Assembly: GCA_947500505.1 (NCBI GenBank)
Contig: CANMSL010000004.1
Span: 186,001 to 250,000, forward strand
Direction of reading: 5' to 3'
DNA length: 64,000 nucleotides
DNA from: an uncultured Aquimarina sp.
GTDB taxonomy: Bacteria > Bacteroidota > Bacteroidia > Flavobacteriales > Flavobacteriaceae
Shown: piece by piece, positions 18,238 through 24,918 of the stretch
Position numbering within the stretch: position 1 is the stretch's first letter
Layout: each line of letters opens with the position of its first letter
Notes under the pieces: generated by a model
Databases searched by the model: none
Told to the model about the DNA's origin: nothing
Seen by the model: the letters and a program-made list of their open reading frames with translations, nothing else
Position numbers and translations under genes: made by a program

Positions 18238-18486
18238 ATGCCTAAAAACACATCAATATTACTAGGAGATTATTTTGACAATTTTATCAGCCGTCAAATC
18301 AAAACGGGAAAGTATTCTTCTGCAAGTGAAGTCGTGAGAGCAGCTTTGAGAATGTTCGAACATGAAGAATCGAAAAAGACGGAATTAATAAAAGAACTGA
18401 AAAAAGGAGAAAAATCAGGTTTTGTGGAGGACTTTGACAGAAAAAAACTTTTAAAAAGCCTTCATAAAAAACATCTGACTGAATAA
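18238..18486 (+). CDS. parD: Type II antitoxin, ParD family
   Basis: An 82-residue ribbon-helix-helix antitoxin. The N-terminal MPKNTSILLGDYFDNFIS strand-helix and the following KYSSASEVVRAALRMFE helix are characteristic of the ParD/CC2985 family. The charged C-terminal part (about 45-82) should wrap the toxin. The stop codon overlaps the ATG of parE by one base (TAATG), so the pair is translationally coupled. Family knowledge and the palindrome in the promoter suggest autoregulation. Confidence 0.92.
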   Translation: MPKNTSILLGDYFDNFISRQIKTGKYSSASEVVRAALRMFEHEESKKTELIKELKKGEKSGFVEDFDRKKLLKSLHKKHLTE

Positions 18487-18785
18487 TGCCATACAAAATC
18501 AGTCAGGAAGCAAATCGAGATATCGAGAATATTTGGCTTTACACATACGAAAACTGGTCTCTTGAACAAGCGGACAGATATTTCAACTTAATAATGGACG
18601 AAATCGAATATCTGGTTGAAAATCCAGAATCGGGAAAGAATTATAATCAAGTAAGAAATGGTTATTACCGATCTCGCATAAAATCCCATTTCATTTTCTA
18701 TAAAATTAATCTAAAAAAAGATGAAATTGAAATTATTAGGATTTTGCACCAGAGAATGGATATCGAATCAAGACTTACCGAATAA
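18486..18785 (+). CDS. parE: Type II toxin, ParE/RelE superfamily
   Basis: A 99-residue toxin. The sequence MPYKISQEANRDIENIWLYT, the ENPESGKNY segment and NGYYRSRIKSHFIFYKI followed by IEIIRILHQRMD are the conserved ParE blocks. Members of this family poison DNA gyrase, in contrast to mRNA-cutting RelE toxins. The gene is intact and overlaps parD by one base. Sixteen bases after its stop lies the 3' edge of the group II intron on the opposite strand. Confidence 0.92.
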   Translation: MPYKISQEANRDIENIWLYTYENWSLEQADRYFNLIMDEIEYLVENPESGKNYNQVRNGYYRSRIKSHFIFYKINLKKDEIEIIRILHQRMDIESRLTE

Positions 18786-18800
18786 AAATCACTGTAGCTA

Positions 18801-19358
18801 ATCGAGTAGCCTGACGCGGTAATAGCTTACCGCGTTGAGGCTCTCACACCACCAAGATCCTGAATCAAGTTCAGGACAGGCCAAGCGGTTCTCGTATACG
18901 GCGGTTCATTACATTAGAACTTCAATGTAACGTTCTGTCCTTCCTTACTTGTGAGACCTATGAGTTTACTGCTACTCAACTCGTTTCCTGTAAGTACTAT
19001 GACTTCTGCTGACTTCTCCTTCTATCTAACCCGTAGATTAGGAGACCTCCCTCGGTAAGGTAAATACCCTCTAGTTAATCACTGCTGAATCTACTACCAT
19101 AACCTTTTCTTATGGACGTTACTAAGATGTGCTAGCTTATCCAAATTATAATAGCCTCTATATTCAGTTCCTGTTCAGCCTGTCCTGAGCTCGTCGAACG
19201 GATCAGTACCAACTACGCAGTCTGGCTTACTTCAGTGTAAGGGTCGCCCCAAACCACCTTGCCACTTGCTTTGCTTATGGACACGACTCCACGCATAAGG
19301 GACTTTAACCCGTTGGGATGTTCATATTAATGAACTATATTTACCATTCAAGGCACAC
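18801..19358 (-). mobile_element. ORF-less group II intron (degenerate ribozyme)
   Basis: Read on the minus strand, the element starts with GTGTGCC at about 19358 (GUGYG 5' consensus) and contains a domain I-like stretch with ACGGGTTAAAGTCCC. It then reaches a domain V-like sequence GAACCGCCGTATACGAGA (about 18890-18907) closed by GGTGGTGTGAGAG (about 18841-18853). A GC-rich domain VI hairpin (ACGCGGTAA/TTACCGCGT) and CTACTCGAT at the 3' edge (18801-18809) follow. Only about 558 nt remain, too short for the usual reverse-transcriptase ORF, and none is present. A palindromic insert (18858-18876) sits in the domain V loop. The intron class is undetermined, and boundaries are accurate to a few bases. 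Confidence 0.72.
18858..18876. repeat. REP-like palindrome inside intron domain V
   Basis: TCCTGAA-TCAAG-TTCAGGA is a perfect 7-bp inverted repeat with a 5-nt loop. It replaces the short distal loop expected between the two strands of domain V. A related half-site, CCTGAGCTCGTCGAACG, occurs at 19184-19200 in the same intron. Confidence 0.6.
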
Positions 19359-19526
19359 ACATTATATATAAAATCAGAGCAAAGTTTGGTGCCAATCGAA
19401 AGATCATTGTCTTTTTGAGAGGGCGCTAAATTTTTATAAATTAACAAGAAATAAAAATGCGCAGAAAAATCGATTGGTTTAGGCATACTTGCCTTGCTCC
19501 GATTCATATATTTGGCGTTACCCAAC
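19359..19526. repeat. Long imperfect inverted repeat downstream of parDE and the intron
   Basis: Arm 19361-19398 (containing ATATATAAAATCAGAGCAAAG and GTGCCAATCG) pairs with 19471-19512 (CGATTGG, AGGCATACTTGCC, TTGCTCCGATTCATATAT). An inner pair, GCGCTAAATTTTT-like and AAAAATGCGC, extends the stem. The first 25 bases resemble the sequence following the PIN gene (21182-21207). With the intron removed, it would directly follow parE as a post-ORF palindrome. Confidence 0.6.
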
Positions 19527-19558
19527 ATATAAGAAAACTGTTAATATTTTGTTTTCTA

Positions 19559-19594
19559 GTTGACAATTCATTAAATTTAGATATTTTTGTCAAC
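19559..19594 (+). promoter_or_regulatory. Promoter with overlapping operator for the XRE-ImmA/IrrE gene
   Basis: TTG at 19560-19562 and TATTTTTG at 19582-19589 are spaced by exactly 19 bp. The inverted repeat GTTGACAA (19559-19566) / TTGTCAAC (19587-19594) covers both promoter boxes. This suggests an operator bound by the XRE protein itself, with repression by occlusion. Confidence 0.7.
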
Positions 19595-19606
19595 CAATAA
19601 ATCTGA

Positions 19607-20656
19607 ATGATGGAAAACTTAGTCGCTAATCGTATTAAAAATGCAAGAATACTTAAATGCTTGTCTCAACAAAATGTTGCGGACGAGTTGGGTGTTTCAA
19701 AGCAAATGGTAAGCAAATATGAAAATGGTGAAGCCATACCTACTAGTTCAAAATTTCTAAAATTATCAAAATTATTCGGATTGAAAATCGACTATTTCTT
19801 TAGTTCTTTTCAAGTTGAACTAGGTGAAATTAATTTTCGAAAAAAATCTAGTTTTTCAATAAAAAAACAAAGCTCTTTAAAAGAACAAATCAAAATTAAT
19901 TTAGAAAATTATCTTTGGTTAGAAGACACTCTTTCTATTGACTATAGTTTTAAAAACGCAATAGAGAATATTAGCATTAATAAATTAGAAGACGTAGAAA
20001 GAGCAGTACTAGAGTTAAGAACTGAATGGAATATTGGAATTGACCCAATACATAATATTATACAGTTATTAGAAGATAAAGAAATTAAAGTTATTGAGTT
20101 ATATGACGTGGACGAAAAGTTTGATGGTTTAGCTACCTATGTTAATGGAAAATACCCAGTAATTGTTGTTAACGGAAATTTCCCTGTTGAGCGAAAGAGG
20201 TTTACTTTACTTCACGAACTAGGACATTTACTACTCAGTCTTCCTAATTGTGAAACCAAAAAAGAAGAACAGTTTTGTAACAAGTTTGCAGCTGAATTTC
20301 TCTTCCCTAAAGAAATTGTTGTTAAAGAATTCGGTGGAAAAAGAAACCACATTACTCTTGCTGAATTAATTGCTACTCAAAAAAAATACGGAATTAGTAT
20401 TCCAGCAATTGTATATAGATTAGTTGATTCTGGAATTTTGAGTAAACAACGACATACAGATTTTTATAAAAAAACTAGGTTTAATCCATCTTTAAATAGA
20501 GAAGTAAACGCATCACGTTTTGAAACCCCTGAAAAATCTTCTCGATTTGAACAATTGGTTTACAGAGCCTTATCACAGGAAAACATTTCAATAAGTAAAG
20601 CATCTTCACTATTGAATAAAAATATTGAGAATGTTAAAGAAAGTTCATTAATATAG
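19607..20656 (+). CDS. XRE helix-turn-helix regulator fused to ImmA/IrrE metallo-endopeptidase
   Basis: A 349-residue two-domain protein. Residues about 5-60 are a Cro/C1-type helix-turn-helix (LSQQNVADELGVSKQMVSKYENG). Residues about 150-290 are an ImmA/IrrE (COG2856) zinc peptidase with HELGH at 203-207 and the downstream EEQFCNKFAAEFLFP block. In this family the peptidase cleaves repressors (ImmA of ICEBs1) or controls them (IrrE). Fused forms next to a nuclease gene are known as predicted toxin-antitoxin-like pairs. The PIN gene starts 10 bp after the stop. ATG codons at 19607 and 19610 are both possible starts. Confidence 0.9.
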   Translation: MMENLVANRIKNARILKCLSQQNVADELGVSKQMVSKYENGEAIPTSSKFLKLSKLFGLKIDYFFSSFQVELGEINFRKKSSFSIKKQSSLKEQIKINLENYLWLEDTLSIDYSFKNAIENISINKLEDVERAVLELRTEWNIGIDPIHNIIQLLEDKEIKVIELYDVDEKFDGLATYVNGKYPVIVVNGNFPVERKRFTLLHELGHLLLSLPNCETKKEEQFCNKFAAEFLFPKEIVVKEFGGKRNHITLAELIATQKKYGISIPAIVYRLVDSGILSKQRHTDFYKKTRFNPSLNREVNASRFETPEKSSRFEQLVYRALSQENISISKASSLLNKNIENVKESSLI

Positions 20657-20666
20657 TTTTAGCACT

Positions 20667-21182
20667 ATGAAAATTGTTGTTAATGATGCTAATATCTTAA
20701 TCTACTTAGTAAAACTCGAACTTATAGATGCTTTTTCTAAACTAGATTTTGATTTACATACGACAGACTTTGTTCTTGATGAATTAAATGATGTGCAGAA
20801 GACACCAATTGTAAATTTAAATAATGGAAAAAAACTTACGGTAATAGAAACTACAGAAACAATAGATTTTCAAGGTATAACTACAATCTTAGAAAAAAGT
20901 ACGGGATTAAGTTTTGAAGATTGTTCTGTTTGGTATTACAGTAAGAAAATGTCAGGAATTCTTTTAACTGGTGACGGAAAACTAAGAAAATAAGCCAGTA
21001 AAGATAATATTGAGGTTCGTGGTATAATTTATCTCTTTGATGTACTTTTAAATCAAAACCTAATAAGTTTTCAAGAAGCAATTGAAAAAATCAAACAATT
21101 AATTCTGTTAAATAATAGGCTTCCGAAAAAAGAAATAGATAAAAGGATTGAACTTTGGAATGATGAAAAATACGTTGGGTAA
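20667..21182 (+). pseudogene. PIN domain nuclease interrupted by a nonsense codon
   Basis: The open frame from ATG 20667 ends at TAA 20991-20993 (108 residues). The same frame continues without another stop to 21180-21182, adding a plausible C-terminal part (ASKDNIEVRGIIYLFDVLL and following). The acidic PIN residues Asp7, Glu39, Asp85 and Asp103 all precede the stop. The context KLRK-stop-ASK fits an ancestral leucine codon TTA changed to TAA. A full protein would have 171 residues. The product may be inactive because the last helices are missing. The neighbouring XRE-ImmA/IrrE protein would be its partner. Confidence 0.75.
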
Positions 21183-21296
21183 CATTGTATATAAAAAATA
21201 GCGCAAGTCGTTGCTAACACTAAGGTTTGGGTGTTTTTTGAAAGTTATGAAAATGGTACTAAAATGGACGAATGGAATCAGCAGTTTTAAAAAAAT
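21183..21296. other. Partial post-ORF element
   Basis: ACATTGTATATAAAAAATAG, then CGCAAGTCGTTGCTAAC, starts at the stop codon of the PIN frame and resembles the first arm of the palindrome at 19359. No second arm is seen before the transposase fragment, so the element is probably truncated. Confidence 0.4.
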
Positions 21297-21485
21297 ATGC
21301 TTAACATCATATATGAAATCAGAGCAACCAAGAGTGGAGCCATTAGATGGAAGTCTTATTACTGGGTATATTTAACTGCTGTTTTAAAAGGAAAATATGT
21401 AGGAATAAAAGAACAAGGTAACGGTATTTGGAAAGTCTATTATAGAAATGTATTTTTAGGTTTCTTTGATCAAAGAAACCTATGA
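21297..21485 (+). pseudogene. C-terminal remnant of an integrase-core (IS481-like) transposase
   Basis: The 62-residue frame contains SGAIRWKSYYWVYLTAVLKG, KYVGIKEQGNGIWKVYY and VFLGFFDQRNL. This matches the beta-barrel domain that follows the DDE catalytic core in IS481/IS3-type transposases (pattern GxIRW, AL-G-YVG, W-VYF, LG-FD). The catalytic core is missing. The upstream junction, CATATATGAAATCAGAGCAA, resembles an arm of the palindrome at 19361, so the break point is within another repeat. The IS family assignment is tentative. Confidence 0.65.
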
Positions 21486-21567
21486 CATAAACAACAATCG
21501 ACAAGGTTAGAAATTAATTTAGTGTAAACACCTAAGCTTTAACTTGTGTAAACTATGTATCTTAACG
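21461..21567 (+). repeat. 107-bp direct repeat, copy 2
   Basis: Nearly identical to 18052-18158 (three differences). It begins within the last codons of the transposase remnant and runs through the presumed 3' end of the insertion sequence. The two copies bracket parDE, the intron and the XRE/PIN pair, about 3.3 kb in all. Confidence 0.85.
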
Positions 21568-21615
21568 CACATTGGATCTTAATTAAAGATAAATTAACTT
21601 TTTAAAAACAGGAAT

Positions 21616-22446
21616 TTGATTAAAAAAAAATTAAATATAAGTTCATTACTAATTACCACCCTTTTATTACTTCCAATCTTTAGCTTTTCGCAAATATATA
21701 CGGAAAGTGAATTAGTAGAAAACCGAGTGAAGGAAGTAAATATTGTAGCAAGAGAATATGTTAGTGGCAAAATCATAAAAGAAATAAAAAACAAAGACAT
21801 TCTTAATGAATATGGGAATTCGACTGATTTTATTACTTATAAATCAAATGGTAAAGTCGATAAAAATGTTAAGAGTTATTATGTTGACAATGGTAAAACG
21901 CAAATAGACACGACATTTACAGAAAATGGCAATATTAAGTACATTAAAGTTTTCAAAAAGGATTTAAAGCAGCATAAAATTTCTCATTATCAAATTATAC
22001 CACCAAAAGATACTGTAGTTAATCAAACTTGGTACAGAAATAAAAAAGGTCAAGATAGTGTTTTAATAAATACCATTAAGTCAAAAACGTTTTTGAGAAA
22101 AAAATGGGAATACAATGAAGATAATATATTAAAACAAACAACCTCATATAGTTCTGATGGAAATGTCCTTTCAATTGATCTTATCAAATATAAAAATGAA
22201 GATAATTGCATAATTTACTTTGACGAAAAAGAGAAAAAACGTGAAAAAAAATGCTCAAATAAAGGAGAAGAAATAACATACTTCTATTTTGACAGAATAG
22301 GATATTTATATGGAATAAAGCTATTCGCTAAAAACAAAGGTAAAAAAGTTGTAACTCGAGATGAAAAAGGATTGATAAAAAACATTAAATATTTTGACAA
22401 AAAGAAAAATATTCTTTCTGAGATAGTTTATGAATATGTTTTTTAA
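21616..22446 (+). CDS. Hypothetical exported protein of the accessory island
   Basis: A 276-residue protein starting at TTG 21616, which gives a signal peptide (NISSLLITTLLLLPIFSFSQ). No ATG is available near the signal peptide. The mature part is lysine-rich and consists of repeating short beta strands with aromatic ends (KKWEYNEDNILKQTTSYSSD, IKNIKYFDKKKNILSEIVYEY). This resembles YD/MORN-type repeats. I do not recognise a named family. It is followed by GCTCATAACA (22474-22483), parallel to the other island ORFs. Confidence 0.6.
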   Translation: MIKKKLNISSLLITTLLLLPIFSFSQIYTESELVENRVKEVNIVAREYVSGKIIKEIKNKDILNEYGNSTDFITYKSNGKVDKNVKSYYVDNGKTQIDTTFTENGNIKYIKVFKKDLKQHKISHYQIIPPKDTVVNQTWYRNKKGQDSVLINTIKSKTFLRKKWEYNEDNILKQTTSYSSDGNVLSIDLIKYKNEDNCIIYFDEKEKKREKKCSNKGEEITYFYFDRIGYLYGIKLFAKNKGKKVVTRDEKGLIKNIKYFDKKKNILSEIVYEYVF

Positions 22447-22473
22447 TATTTAAAGGAGTTGAATTTAAAAAAA

Positions 22474-22500
22474 GCTCATAACACCAGTAACCGTTGCACA
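22474..22500. other. Cassette-like boundary motif, truncated by IS remnant
   Basis: GCTCATAACA (22474-22483) follows the stop codon by 27 bp and is followed by AACCGTTG (22490-22497), which is also present at the right end of the element at 17167-17240. The remainder is lost at the border of the IS1182-like remnant. Confidence 0.35.
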
Positions 22501-22616
22501 AGTTCCTAAAAAGTTACGGAGCGATCAATAATCTAGAATGTAAGGCCTGATTTTCTAGAAGGATATGATTACTAACTACCTCAATTCAACTATCGCTAAA
22601 CTGCTTATTTGATGTC

Positions 22617-23153
22617 TTAAAGAGCTTTTAAATCGAAAATAGCGTCTAAATAGACTCCGGCATTACTTATTGTGTCTTTCTTGGTGAATTTTAAGTATTT
22701 CTTCAAATTATAAGCTGTTGCAGCCAAATGCATCGCTTTATTAGCTTGTTGGATGCCAATGGCAATGATTTTTCGAAGACCCATAAATTGGGTAAGCGTT
22801 CCAAATACTGGCTCAACAGTACTTTGGCGTTTGGATTTCATTACTTTACCCGTAGGTGTAGCAATCCGGGCATTGTTTTGCTCATATTCCTCGCGGTAAG
22901 ACGTTACTCTAAACTTCTTCTCCTTAGCACTTTTACCTAAACAACTCGCTAGTAAAGGACATTCTCTACAAATCTAACTAGAGATACGATATTCTTTCTT
23001 TAAAGTCTTGGTGCGATAATCTTTAAACACTTTCTTGAAGGGTACTATCTGAGCATTGGGACAGATTTAATGATCCTCACTTTTTATATATTCAAATCCG
23101 TCGGGACCACCTTTGTATGTGCCGTGTGGCGGTAAATAGCATTTATCCCATCC
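22617..23153 (-). pseudogene. Decayed IS1182-type transposase, C-terminal part
   Basis: On the minus strand one frame reads PPHGTYKGGPDGFEYIKSED, stop, ICPNAQIVPFKKVF and so on to EYRISS, stop, ICRECPLLASCLG, and finally MKSKRQSTVEPVFGTLTQFM to the natural stop at 22617. The PPHGTYKGGPDGF block, the CxxCP cluster and the VEPVFGTL/AYNLKK ending are typical of IS1182 family (DDE) transposases. In-frame stops lie at 22974-22976 (TAG) and 23067-23069 (TAA). A third TAA at 23154-23156 closes the recognisable frame upstream. The N-terminal half is gone. Confidence 0.82.
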
Positions 23154-23335
23154 TTAGGCTTAGGAAAAGAAGGAGTTTTTATGTAAGACCAAAACAAAAT
23201 CATAAAAATTTTCAATAAAATTAGAAGATGGCAGTTTATTAATAATGGGTGAAAATTGCCAGGAATTATACGAACATAGTTTGCCAGTAGATCTTACCTA
23301 TAAAAACCCTAGAATAAACTTAATTTTTAGACCTT

Positions 23336-23866
23336 ATGGATTTAACAAGTAGTTATACAAGACCCGTAAAAAGTAAAATCACATTGTCATTTATATATAT
23401 GATAGGTGCAATGGGATTAGTTTTTTCTCAAACCCCGCAAGAAACAGCGCAAGCGATCAGAGATAGTATCCAAACAGAATTCGCTGAAAATTATAGTAAC
23501 TGCTCTTCTTACAGCAAAAATGGAATTACTAATTTTAATGGAAAACCGGAATTTTGGAGTATTTGCGAATTACAAAATGAAAATCGAATTATTAAGATAG
23601 TATCCCACTCGGAATCTACCTATTTCGAAGAAATTTATTTTGAAAGAGAACAAAAACTGATTTACGCAAGAGAGACTCAAAAGTATACACCTATCAATAG
23701 TTTCGAACAAATGAGATGGAACTGTGAGTATTATATCAACAAGAATGAGGTTATTTCTACGATGTCTCTCGGACACGGAAAAACGGAAGATGAAGAATGG
23801 GATGAAAATTCAATTATTGAGATGTATACAAAAAGAATACAGGAAATAGAAAAAATCCAGCAATAG
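23336..23866 (+). CDS. Hypothetical exported protein
   Basis: A 176-residue protein with an N-terminal hydrophobic segment (ITLSFIYMIGAMGLVFSQ, about residues 15-32) that is probably a signal peptide preceded by a 14-residue basic leader. The mature part carries two cysteines close together (CSSYS and ICELQ) and ends in a charged helix. I do not recognise a family. It lies directly to the right of the IS1182 remnant and at the right edge of the accessory island; about 180 bp between them show nothing recognisable. Confidence 0.6.
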   Translation: MDLTSSYTRPVKSKITLSFIYMIGAMGLVFSQTPQETAQAIRDSIQTEFAENYSNCSSYSKNGITNFNGKPEFWSICELQNENRIIKIVSHSESTYFEEIYFEREQKLIYARETQKYTPINSFEQMRWNCEYYINKNEVISTMSLGHGKTEDEEWDENSIIEMYTKRIQEIEKIQQ

Positions 23867-23955
23867 TGAAATAAATAAACAGTTTCCAAAATAATCTGCT
23901 GTAAAACAGCAATTATCGGATTGATAGAAAAAAAGGGTTGCCATATTTTTGAGTT

Positions 23956-24801
23956 ATGGAAAACGATTATCACTTTACTATCGTACAGAAGGCTATTGAA
24001 TACATTACTACGAAGTATCAAAAACAGCCCAGACTGGATGAAATTGCCGAATCCGTTCATCTGAGCAAATTCCACTTCCAGCGAGTATTTCAGGAATGGG
24101 CTGGAGTAAGTCCCAAACAATTTTTACAATTCATCACCACACAACACGCAAAACAAAGTCTCTCTGAAGGTCGATCTACCTTAGAAACTGCTCACAATGT
24201 TGGGTTGTCGGGAAATGGAAGATTACACGATCTTTTTATAAAAATAGAAAGTTGTACGCCCGGAGAGTTTCAGAAAAGAGGAAAAGGAATACGAATTCAA
24301 TATGACATCATACCATCTCCTTTTGGAAACCTTTTAATAGCAGAGACCAGTATCGGGATTTGCAAGTTGGTATTTGTTGAAAATAAAGCTAATCCTTTAT
24401 CGATATTAAAATCCGAGTATCCCGAAGCAATTCTCGTGAATCAATTGGGTAGTCAGGGAAATCGTGTCACACAATATTTTTCGAACTGGAAAATCCCTAA
24501 TGAACTTATCGTACTGGACCTAAAGGGAACCGATTTTCAGCTTAGCGTTTGGAAAGCCTTGCTTACCATCCCATCTTCTCAATTAGTTGCATATAATGAT
24601 ATTGCTACATCAATTAATAAGCCTGATGCGCAAAGAGCTGTGGGCACAGCAATTGGTAAAAATCCTATTGCCTATTTGATCCCTTGTCATCGTGTGATAA
24701 AACAGACTGGCCACCTTGGAAATTATAGATGGGGCAGCCATAGAAAATCAGCTATGATTGGATATGAAGGCCTAAAACTAAGCGATAAACAAATTAGTTA
24801 A
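23956..24801 (+). CDS. AraC-type regulator fused to methylated-DNA-protein-cysteine methyltransferase
   Basis: A 281-residue bifunctional protein. Residues about 8-108 are an AraC helix-turn-helix (RLDEIAESVHLSKFHFQRVF). Residues about 115-275 are an O6-alkylguanine-DNA alkyltransferase with the PCHRV active site (Cys244) and the RAVGTAIGKNP helix. The alkyl group is moved irreversibly from guanine to Cys244. Unlike Ada of Escherichia coli, the zinc-binding N-terminal phosphotriester-repair domain is missing, so the methylation switch known for Ada cannot operate in the same way. It is a single gene right of the accessory island. Confidence 0.93.
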   Translation: MENDYHFTIVQKAIEYITTKYQKQPRLDEIAESVHLSKFHFQRVFQEWAGVSPKQFLQFITTQHAKQSLSEGRSTLETAHNVGLSGNGRLHDLFIKIESCTPGEFQKRGKGIRIQYDIIPSPFGNLLIAETSIGICKLVFVENKANPLSILKSEYPEAILVNQLGSQGNRVTQYFSNWKIPNELIVLDLKGTDFQLSVWKALLTIPSSQLVAYNDIATSINKPDAQRAVGTAIGKNPIAYLIPCHRVIKQTGHLGNYRWGSHRKSAMIGYEGLKLSDKQIS

Positions 24802-24918
24802 CGGCAATCGATTGGTATTAGATTAAAATGCAACAAAACGATATTCCTTAAGTATTTATATAGGAACCTATAATCATTACCTACAATTTTCGTTATTTTG
24901 CAGACAAATATCAGATAC

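Noticed and set aside
19322..19528. 68-residue minus-strand frame in the intron/palindrome area
   Set aside because: It spans the intron boundary and the long inverted repeat, so it is a product of structured non-coding DNA.
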